Position numbers and translations under genes: made by a program
Notes under the pieces: generated by a model
Database searches by the model: none
What the model was told of the DNA's origin: nothing
The model's input: only the letters and a program-made list of their open reading frames with translations
Assembly (NCBI GenBank): GCA_965602635.1
Contig: CBFCZU010000171.1
Span: 1-9,249, forward strand
Direction: 5' to 3'
DNA: 9,249 nucleotides
Source of the DNA: CBFCZU01 sp965602635
Lineage (GTDB): Bacteria; Planctomycetota; Phycisphaerae; SM23-33
Part shown: in pieces, positions 1 to 6,918 of the stretch
Position numbering within the stretch: the stretch's first letter is position 1
Layout of the letters: every line of letters begins with the position of its first letter

Positions 1-1538
1 GGCTGCTGCTGCTGTTCCGCAAGCGCTTCATCGAGCACGAGCGGCTGCCGTTCGTCTGGAGCCAGCCGGCGATCGAGATCATCCGCACCGGGCGAAAGGG
101 GCGCTCGCGGGTGCAGTGGATCCTCTTCGCCATCGGGCTGGCGATCTGCCTGCCGTCGGTGCTGTTCCTCAGCCCCCAGGGCGAGCCGCTGGCGAACTGG
201 CCCTGCCTGCCGTGGGCCGGGCTTCAGTCGCTGGAGGGCCCCCGCGCCGGGGTCGACCTGACGGCGCTGAACCTGCTGCCGGGCACGACCCTGCGCCTGT
301 GGTGGGGCCCGATGGTCCTGGCACTGTTCCTGCTGTTCCCCGTGGACGTGCTGATGACCGTGGCCCTGGCGCACATCGTCCTGGTCATCCTGCTGCCGGG
401 AATGATGAGGTGGCTGGGAATCTCCGTCGGGCCGCAGCTGCTGGGCAGCTTCGTCAAGAACGGGCTGCGCTTCGGCGGGGCGCTGGGGCTGCTGTTCTGG
501 AGCGTGTGGTTCAACCGGCGGACCATCTGGGGCTACGTGCGGAGCTTCTGGGGCGGCAAGCCGACAGACGAGCCGTCGAAGGACGAGCTGGGGCGCAAGA
601 AGGTCTTCCTGATCTTCGCCGTCGGCCTGGTGGGGTTCTTCCTGCTGGGGCTCCACGCGACCAACGCCATCGAGATGGCCCTGCTGACGTGCCTGATCCT
701 GATATTCACCTTCGGGCAGATCCGCCAGCGGATCGCGGGCCTGCCGATGACCTACGACAACAACTTCGGCAGCCACCAGATGGTGAGCGTCCAGCGCGAC
801 TTCCTGGGCACCCACTTCGGCGTGGCCAGCCAGGACCCCAACGTGCCCGTCACCGGCGACGGGTTCGGGACCCACTGGATGCAGTGGGGCTTCAACGGGC
901 AGCTCAAGAGCCTCGGGCCCCACAACCTCCTGCTGGAGGCGTTCAAGGTCGGGCACGAGCTGCGGGTCAACGCCCGCGACATCGCCAAGGCGGTGCTGAT
1001 AGCGATGATCGTGGTGGCGATGATCACACCGGCGATGTTCATCTTCCTGATGCACATGTACGGGTACGAGAACAACTTCGTCGGGCAGTTGACCACGGGG
1101 CAGGACTTCGGGCAGTGGTCCGAGCGGGCCGCCTCATACAGCATCCACTCCACCAGCCAGGTCTTCAAGATCAGGGCCGCCGAGAGCTTCTACGAGACGT
1201 ACAAGGCGATATTCCACATGATCTACGGGGTGATCATCGTGGGCGTGCTGTTCTACCTGCGGCGCGAGTACCCGCGGTTTCCCATAAGCCCGATCGGCGT
1301 GGTGATCGCGGCGGAGTTCTACTACAGCACGCGCGGCATGCCGTTCAGCGCCGACATCGTGTGGTTCAGCTACCTGGTCGTGTGGCTCGCCAAGTGGCTG
1401 ATCTTCCGCTGGCTCGGGGTGCGATCGTTCCGCGAGAAGATCGTGCCCGGGGCCATCATGCTCCTGTGCGGGATGATCTTCGGCATGATGGCGTACATCT
1501 TCCGCCAGATCGGGCTGCTCCAGGGGTGCGTCAAATGA
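1..1538 (+). CDS. Polytopic membrane protein, DUF6785/DUF6784-like (5' partial)
   Basis: An integral membrane protein of unknown function that begins before the window; the first whole codon is at base 3, giving 511 visible residues. The GTG at 111 is not taken as the start, because the frame is open to the left edge and the 36 codons before it look like family sequence (the segment EHERLPF, then a Pro/Ile-rich stretch). Hydrophobic segments lie around visible residues 39-57, 98-136, 202-236, 324-350, 400-416, 440-470 and 480-505. Between the third and fourth is a long polar region with YDNNFGSHQ, GTHWMQWGFN and LLLEAFKVGHELR. The last 100 residues (SPIGVVI, then VWFSYLVVWLAKWLIFRW and FREKIVPG) resemble the DUF6784 C-terminal domain; the part before resembles DUF6785. 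I know of no established reaction for this family. The stop overlaps the next start (ATGA), so the two proteins are probably made in step and may work together. The family call is from memory of motifs; membrane nature is certain. Confidence 0.8.
   Translation, partial: LLLLFRKRFIEHERLPFVWSQPAIEIIRTGRKGRSRVQWILFAIGLAICLPSVLFLSPQGEPLANWPCLPWAGLQSLEGPRAGVDLTALNLLPGTTLRLWWGPMVLALFLLFPVDVLMTVALAHIVLVILLPGMMRWLGISVGPQLLGSFVKNGLRFGGALGLLFWSVWFNRRTIWGYVRSFWGGKPTDEPSKDELGRKKVFLIFAVGLVGFFLLGLHATNAIEMALLTCLILIFTFGQIRQRIAGLPMTYDNNFGSHQMVSVQRDFLGTHFGVASQDPNVPVTGDGFGTHWMQWGFNGQLKSLGPHNLLLEAFKVGHELRVNARDIAKAVLIAMIVVAMITPAMFIFLMHMYGYENNFVGQLTTGQDFGQWSERAASYSIHSTSQVFKIRAAESFYETYKAIFHMIYGVIIVGVLFYLRREYPRFPISPIGVVIAAEFYYSTRGMPFSADIVWFSYLVVWLAKWLIFRWLGVRSFREKIVPGAIMLLCGMIFGMMAYIFRQIGLLQGCVK
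1522..1526 (+). promoter_or_regulatory. Shine-Dalgarno for the giant permease gene
   Basis: AGGGG lies eight bases before the ATG at 1535, inside the last codons of the upstream membrane-protein gene. With the ATGA stop/start overlap it supports translational coupling and decides the start at 1535 rather than the open frame further upstream. Confidence 0.55.
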
Positions 1539-4500
1539 GCCGCGCGACGGCCTGGCTTCTGGCTGCCTCGATGCTCGCGCCGCTGGCCTGCGCGCCCCGC
1601 GCCGGCCGGAGGGACACCACAGAGGAGGAGGCCAGGAACCCCGCCAAGTACCTCGCAAACGTCAAGGCCTACTACGCGGGCATCCCCGAGGCGACAGATG
1701 AGATGCTGCCCCGCATCCGCGAGCACGCCCGGGCCCTGGCGAACCTCGGCCCACGGCAGACGGGCCAGGAAGGCTGCGACAAGGCGCTGGCCTACATTCG
1801 CGAGTCGCTGGAGGACATCCGCAGGAAGCTGCCCGACTCGGCGGCGAAGTGGACCGTGGCCGAGCTGCCCGACCCGGCGTCGGTGACGGTGGCGCTTGAC
1901 CGCACCGGCCCCGGCCAGCTCGACAAGATCGCCCAGGGCGAGCGGGAGTTCACGCACGTGGTCGTCGCCGGGCTGGGGCCCCAGCCGCAGCGCTGGCCGG
2001 CACACGCCATGGCGCCCAACTGCATCCAGGCCTGCGCAACGCATCCGCCCGATCGCCACCCGCCCCAGGAGCGCCACGGCAAGGGGCCCTACTGCCCGAA
2101 CTGCGAGCAGCCTCGCCGGGTCGTTGACCTCGGCATCGGCTCATGGGCCAAGTTCAAAGGCAACGACCTCGACGGCGCGGTGGTGCTGCTGGACTTCAAC
2201 AGCGGCGACGCCTGGCTGCGGGCGGCCTCGGTGGGAGCGGCCGGGGCACTGTTCGTCGAGCCCCAGCACACAACCGTCTTCCAGGCGGACAAGAAGTACT
2301 CCGCCACGCTGCCGCTGCACTTCCCGCGGCTGTACCTGCGAGGCAACAGGGGCCTGGCCCTGAGGAAGGCCCTGGCCGACGGCGGCGAACTGCGCGTCAC
2401 CCTCGCCAGCCGGCTGGAACTGACGAGGGTGCCGGCGCGGGCCCTGGAGCTGACCATCCCGGGCAAGGACCGCAGCTACTGCTTCGTCCTGGCCGGGCAC
2501 TTCGACGCCCGCTGCATCGTGCCCGACCTGGCCTACGGCGGCGCCGAGGTCTGGGGCATCGCCGAGCTGATCGAGCTGACGCGCTACCTCGCCGCCAACC
2601 AGCCCAGCTGCGACATCCGGATCCTCTTCGTCTCGGGGCACTGGCAGTCGCAGCGCGTCGTCCGCGACTACATCGCCGAGGGGGGCAGCCACTTCGAGCG
2701 CATCGGGCGGTACTACAAGCTCGCCATGGGCATCGACCTCGTGCCCGAGGGCAAGTCGCTCAACCTCCTGACCGAGGGCGCCTGGGACGTCCAGAGCCGA
2801 GGAATGTACCGCTGGCTGGGCAACCGGCTGTTCACCGACGGCGGGTGGCGCGACCGGATGTTCGACGGGCTGGGGCTACCCCGCGAGCATGTCGAGCTCT
2901 ACGGCGGCGCCAGGCCGTTCCTCAGCGAGACGGGCGACGGGGCGATGGCCAACCGGATGGACCGTAGCGCCTTCGTCTTCGCCCCGCGCTACCCCACCGC
3001 CGAGCAGCCTTTCCAGGCCCTCGCGCTTCCGACATTCGCCTTCCAGACCAGCCGACTGACCCGCCTGACCCACAACACGCCGCTGGACGGGCTCGCCCCG
3101 ATCGACGCCAAATCGGTGGACGAGCAGCTCGGCCCGCAGTTGAAGATGACGCTGGCGATGCTGCGTCACCTCCAGGACTACCCCCGCAAGCGCATGAGCG
3201 ACCACGGCCCGTCGCGCCGCCGCGGCCGGGGATGGGGCGGATACGCCCGGATCCGCGGGCGGATCCTGCAATGGGACCGGTCCATCGGATGGTTCGCCGA
3301 GCGCCTCCCGGGCCAGCCCAAGCACGAGCCCGGCACGCCGGCGGGGCGACCCGCCGGGCACGGGACGCTGCGGACCTTCCTGCACGCCTATCCCACCGAC
3401 AGCCGGACGACCGGGCTGCAAGGCCCCCGCCTGCGGAACTACCTCAACTGGCCGCAGAACCCCGCCCGCGAGCAGCACCGAGAGCTTCAGGCCTTCATGT
3501 TCCAGGACCTGAGGCTGCTGGAGGAGTCGAACTTCACTGTCAAGACCGTGTACGCGGGCTACCCGGAGACCCAGTACGACGTGGTGGCCTACAGCCTCGA
3601 CGACCTGGGGCGCATCCGCTGGGCCACCGACTACGGCGTCCACGGCGACGGCAACAAGGCCTTCCAGTGCACCGACGTTGACCTAGTGGGCGAGGAGACG
3701 TACGTCCCGGTAAGCCTCTTCGAGTGCGGCACGCTGGAGCTGTTCGGGCTGATGGACCCGCAGCGGTACAACCCCGCGACGTACGTGTTCGGGGCCTTCT
3801 ACCACCACTACGGCCACCAGCACGCCGACGGCGGCATGGCGCCGCACCTGCTGATTACCGCCATCAAGGACGTCGATTCTCACACGGACATCGAGCGCTG
3901 GGGCTTCACCCAGTACGGCCCGACGGCGATGATCTTCCTGCCGGCTGACCACATCGCCGGGGCGGAGATCCTGCTGGGCGCGTGGCACACCAACTTCGCC
4001 GTGCTCAATGACCCGGACGAAAGCGGGGTTGGGCAAGGCTATCGCCTCAGCTCCGGGCAGACCAGGCGCCTCACCGGCCGGGACGAGCCCACCTCGCTGG
4101 CGTGCGTCCGCCAACTTACCTCGCTCAACCAGCGTCGCATGGAGGAGTTCGCCGCCCACGACGTGGCGAGCCCGCTGGCCAAGCGGTATCACGCCGACAG
4201 CGCCGAGGCCGTAGCCGCCGGCCAGGCAGCCAGCGAGGAAGGCGACCCGGGCAGCGCCCTGGCACACTATACCCGCGCGTGGTCCTTCGAGTCCGAGGCC
4301 TACCGGAACACGCTCAAGCTGCTGCTGGACGTGGTGGCCACGACGGTGCTCTATTTCGTGCTGCTGATCCCCTTCAGCTTCCTGGTGGAGCGGCTGATGT
4401 TCCCGCAGCGCACCGCCCTGCGGACGGCCCTGGTGTCGGTGGCGGTGTTCGCGGTCTTCGCCGCCATCCTCTACCTGTTCCACCCGGGCTTCAAACTCGC

Positions 4501-6835
4501 CCACAACGTCGTTGTGACCGTAACGGCCTTCGTCATCGTGGTCATGACCATCCCGGCGCTGATCCTGCTGCTGGTCCGCGGCGTGGCGATGCTGCGGGCG
4601 ATCGGGTCCAAGGCGGTCATCACCCAGCGCAGCGAGGCCGAGAGCGCAGGCGTGGTGATAGCCGCCCTCTCGCTTGCCGTATCCAACATGCGTCGCCGGC
4701 GGTTGAGGACCGCCCTGACGCTGGTGACCATCACCTCCCTGGTGGTCGCCCTGGTGCTGCTGACCACATCGTCGGCCTTCGACTTCAAGCTGCTCGAGCC
4801 CTCCGGCACCGGGCTGGCGAGCTTCGAGGGTTTGCAGGTCTACAACGCGACGGACCGCCGCCACCCGCTGCTGACGGAGATGGTGGAGGTGTACGAGACG
4901 GCCCTGGCCGATGAGGCGCTGGTCATCCGCCGCGAGGGGGTCAACTACGGCTACAACCCCGACCTGAAGGCCAACGGGGCTGTCTTCCTGCGGGCCAACG
5001 GCAAGGCCGTCGCCATGCCGTACCTACAGGTCATGGACCACCGCGACGACCTGGTGGAGTACACCTACCCCTTCGTGGAGAGCGTCGAGGAGCCCGGCAA
5101 GGCCGGGCCGGTCAGCGTCCATCGGACCGTGAGCATCCACCTGTCGGACCTGTTCAAGCCCGTCTTCGAGGGCGAGGGCGACTTCAACGAGCGGCCGCGG
5201 TTTGACGGAAGGGGCGAGTTCTTCTCCAAGGACGACGTGGAGGTATGCCTGCTGCCCAACACGATGGCCGAGGAGCTGGGCGTGAAGGTGGGCGAGACGG
5301 TCAGCGTGATGGGCCTGCCGCTGAAGGTCAAGGGCATCTGGACCGCCATCACCGACAAGGAGGAAGCGACGGGCGAGACAGACGCCGTTTACGACAAGCT
5401 GACCGGGCTGCCGGCGCTGCCGATGGTGGCCGTGTACCTCGCCGCGCTTGTCGTGACGGCCGCGGGGGGGGGACGGCTGCTTCGTCAGCCGGCGGGGCTC
5501 AGGCGCAGCGCCGCCCGCGTGGTCCTGTTCGTCGTGGTCGGCATCGCGCTGCTGCTGGCGCACCCGGGCTTCGAAACCGTCCAGATCATCACGAAGCTCG
5601 AGAAGGTCGATGCCGTCCCCGTCCCCGGGCCGATCGACCGGCTGACCGACCTCGACGGGCTGCCCATCACCTGCATGCGCGGGGCAATGTTCAGCCAGGG
5701 AGAGGCCGACAACCCCCTCCACGCCCCGAGCACCGAGCTGGTGATAGTCCCCCGTGCGTGGCTGCACAAGTACAGCGTCTTCCCCAGCGTGGTGCATTCG
5801 CTGGTGGTAATCCCCAAAGGTCAGGCCGACCGCCCCGAGAAGATCAGGGAGATGGCCGAGAGGCTCGCCACCGAGATCCTCAACGTGGACGTCTTCAGCC
5901 GCTACCTCGACCCCAAGCAGAAGGACGAGAAGGGCAACCCGCGCATGGTCGCCATCAGGACCTCGATGCACACGGCCACGCACGTCAAGGGCAGCAGCAT
6001 GATGATCGTCGTCCTGGCGGTGGCGGTGCTGATGGTGCTGGCGATCATGACCGGGACGGTGTACGAGCGGGTGCGGGAGATACACATCTTCTCGTCGGTG
6101 GGGCTCTCGCCGCGGCACGTGGCGGGGATGTTCCTCATCGAGGCGCTGGTGTACGCGGGCATCGCCGCCGTGCTGGGGTATTTCATAGGGATCATCTCGC
6201 TGAAGGGGCTGCTCTGGTACCTCAAGACCACCGGCAGCGTCACCGAGTTCTACCCCAACTACCTGGGCGTGTTCGTGATCTACTCGATCGGCATCGCCGT
6301 GCTGGCGACGGTCGCCTCCAGCCTGTACCCCATCCGCCTGGCCTCGAAGATCGTCAACCCCGCCGAGGGGCGAGGCTGGCAGTCGGGCGCGTCCGGGGAC
6401 GACGACCACTGGCACATCCGGCTGCCGTTCATCGCCACGACCTGGGACGAGGCACGGGCTATGATGGTTTACGCCCACGACTACCTGGTCATCCACCAGG
6501 GCGAGCGCAGCGGGCGATTCGTCTGCCAGAGCCCACCTCGCGGGACCGGCAGCGCCGACACCGTGCGACTCGAGATGCCGGTGTGGCTAGCGCCGTTCGA
6601 GCGCAACCTGACTCAGGACGCCGATCTGGCGGCCGCCCCCGCGCCGGACGCGAACTGGTGGATCATGACACTGAACCTGACGCGAATCTCTGGGCCGCCC
6701 TACCTGTGGAAAAGAGGCGCCACCGTATTCGTGGACATGATCTGCAAGCACCTGCTCCGCTGGCGCGCCGCCACCGACCAGCAGGAAACCGACTGCCTCG
6801 CCCGCTCCGATGATATCTTCCCGCCCCGACCGTGA
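1535..6835 (+). CDS. M28-peptidase-like/FtsX-type ABC permease fusion, 1766 aa
   Basis: A giant membrane protein. Residues 1-19 form a signal sequence ending at Cys19 (PLAC; Pro at -3 makes it an imperfect lipobox). Residues 195-290 resemble a PA domain. Residues 300-530 resemble an M28 zinc-peptidase fold: HFD at 322-324, ID at 400-401 and THNTPLD at 512-518 match ligand positions, but the usual GADD and EE motifs read GAEVWG and GHWQSQ, so catalysis is doubtful. Residues 610-845 are unassigned. A TPR-like stretch (888-924) precedes membrane helices at about 928-951, 963-982 and 990-1014. The FtsX/MacB-like permease follows: helix 1056-1079 after an RRRR block, an outer domain 1080-1487, then helices 1488-1508, 1532-1555 and 1575-1598, with the typical ERVREI...SSVGLSPRHV loop at 1511-1529. 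Residues 1625-1745 form a C-terminal cytoplasmic domain. The Arg-rich loops fit an outside N-terminus and inside C-terminus. An extra hydrophobic hairpin sits at 1296-1343. FtsX-class permeases are driven by a separate ATPase, absent here. The start is fixed by the ATGA overlap and AGGGG. Substrate unknown. Confidence 0.85.
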   Translation: MSRATAWLLAASMLAPLACAPRAGRRDTTEEEARNPAKYLANVKAYYAGIPEATDEMLPRIREHARALANLGPRQTGQEGCDKALAYIRESLEDIRRKLPDSAAKWTVAELPDPASVTVALDRTGPGQLDKIAQGEREFTHVVVAGLGPQPQRWPAHAMAPNCIQACATHPPDRHPPQERHGKGPYCPNCEQPRRVVDLGIGSWAKFKGNDLDGAVVLLDFNSGDAWLRAASVGAAGALFVEPQHTTVFQADKKYSATLPLHFPRLYLRGNRGLALRKALADGGELRVTLASRLELTRVPARALELTIPGKDRSYCFVLAGHFDARCIVPDLAYGGAEVWGIAELIELTRYLAANQPSCDIRILFVSGHWQSQRVVRDYIAEGGSHFERIGRYYKLAMGIDLVPEGKSLNLLTEGAWDVQSRGMYRWLGNRLFTDGGWRDRMFDGLGLPREHVELYGGARPFLSETGDGAMANRMDRSAFVFAPRYPTAEQPFQALALPTFAFQTSRLTRLTHNTPLDGLAPIDAKSVDEQLGPQLKMTLAMLRHLQDYPRKRMSDHGPSRRRGRGWGGYARIRGRILQWDRSIGWFAERLPGQPKHEPGTPAGRPAGHGTLRTFLHAYPTDSRTTGLQGPRLRNYLNWPQNPAREQHRELQAFMFQDLRLLEESNFTVKTVYAGYPETQYDVVAYSLDDLGRIRWATDYGVHGDGNKAFQCTDVDLVGEETYVPVSLFECGTLELFGLMDPQRYNPATYVFGAFYHHYGHQHADGGMAPHLLITAIKDVDSHTDIERWGFTQYGPTAMIFLPADHIAGAEILLGAWHTNFAVLNDPDESGVGQGYRLSSGQTRRLTGRDEPTSLACVRQLTSLNQRRMEEFAAHDVASPLAKRYHADSAEAVAAGQAASEEGDPGSALAHYTRAWSFESEAYRNTLKLLLDVVATTVLYFVLLIPFSFLVERLMFPQRTALRTALVSVAVFAVFAAILYLFHPGFKLAHNVVVTVTAFVIVVMTIPALILLLVRGVAMLRAIGSKAVITQRSEAESAGVVIAALSLAVSNMRRRRLRTALTLVTITSLVVALVLLTTSSAFDFKLLEPSGTGLASFEGLQVYNATDRRHPLLTEMVEVYETALADEALVIRREGVNYGYNPDLKANGAVFLRANGKAVAMPYLQVMDHRDDLVEYTYPFVESVEEPGKAGPVSVHRTVSIHLSDLFKPVFEGEGDFNERPRFDGRGEFFSKDDVEVCLLPNTMAEELGVKVGETVSVMGLPLKVKGIWTAITDKEEATGETDAVYDKLTGLPALPMVAVYLAALVVTAAGGGRLLRQPAGLRRSAARVVLFVVVGIALLLAHPGFETVQIITKLEKVDAVPVPGPIDRLTDLDGLPITCMRGAMFSQGEADNPLHAPSTELVIVPRAWLHKYSVFPSVVHSLVVIPKGQADRPEKIREMAERLATEILNVDVFSRYLDPKQKDEKGNPRMVAIRTSMHTATHVKGSSMMIVVLAVAVLMVLAIMTGTVYERVREIHIFSSVGLSPRHVAGMFLIEALVYAGIAAVLGYFIGIISLKGLLWYLKTTGSVTEFYPNYLGVFVIYSIGIAVLATVASSLYPIRLASKIVNPAEGRGWQSGASGDDDHWHIRLPFIATTWDEARAMMVYAHDYLVIHQGERSGRFVCQSPPRGTGSADTVRLEMPVWLAPFERNLTQDADLAAAPAPDANWWIMTLNLTRISGPPYLWKRGATVFVDMICKHLLRWRAATDQQETDCLARSDDIFPPRP
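5464..5472 (+). repeat. Run of nine G inside the permease gene
   Basis: Nine consecutive G bases encode part of an Ala-Gly-Gly-Gly stretch (residues 1310-1313) in the loop region of the extra membrane hairpin. The reading frame is open and family-like on both sides, so the present length looks in-frame. Such tracts can slip in replication or be miscounted by sequencing; a change of one base would cut off the final three FtsX helices. Confidence 0.6.
5521..5572 (+). repeat. Diverged internal repeat of 4441-4492 (helix ending in HPGF)
   Basis: This 52-base stretch aligns without gaps to 4441-4492 of the same gene; I count 32 identical bases, including the identical last 12 (CACCCGGGCTTC). Both copies encode a membrane helix ending in His-Pro-Gly-Phe (residues 983-986 and 1343-1346), each preceded by an Arg-containing loop with a shared Arg-Leu pair. 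It suggests an old partial duplication of the helix pair, but convergence between two hydrophobic GC-rich helices is possible. Confidence 0.35.
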
Positions 6836-6918
6836 CGCCGGCCGGGGGGAAGCCCACAAGCATCAGCTCGACAGTCTCATGCCCTGCTGCCACGCCGTAG
6901 CATCTCTACGGATACAGC
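6836..6918. other. Gap between convergent genes
   Basis: These 83 bases separate the stop of the plus-strand permease gene from the stop of the minus-strand beta-helix gene. Apart from the small hairpin at 6895-6911 I see no gene, repeat or promoter in it. Confidence 0.6.
6895..6911. terminator. Small hairpin between convergent genes, possible terminator
   Basis: CCGTAG and CTACGG form a perfect six-base stem around a five-base loop (CATCT). It lies between two convergent stop codons, where a bidirectional terminator is expected. There is no T-run on either side and the stem is short, so it is a weak candidate for intrinsic termination. Confidence 0.3.

Noticed and set aside
116..1534. The reading frame of the giant permease stays open upstream across almost the whole first gene.
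   Set aside because: The translation is an Arg/Ala/Gly/Pro-rich shadow of a clear membrane protein in the other frame; long open shadows are expected in GC-rich DNA, and the ATG at 1535 has both a signal sequence and a Shine-Dalgarno.
3683..4864. 393-codon minus-strand open frame opposite the permease gene.
   Set aside because: Low-complexity Gly/Arg/Gln/His-rich product with no domain, fully opposite a well-supported gene.
5024..6496. 490-codon minus-strand open frame opposite the FtsX region.
   Set aside because: Product is Val/His/Asp/Arg-rich antisense noise; the plus strand encodes recognisable FtsX helices throughout.
5245..6813. 522-codon plus-strand open frame inside the permease gene in another frame.
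   Set aside because: Arg/Gly/Ala-rich shadow without hydrophobic segments; not a rescued frameshift, because the main frame is uninterrupted.
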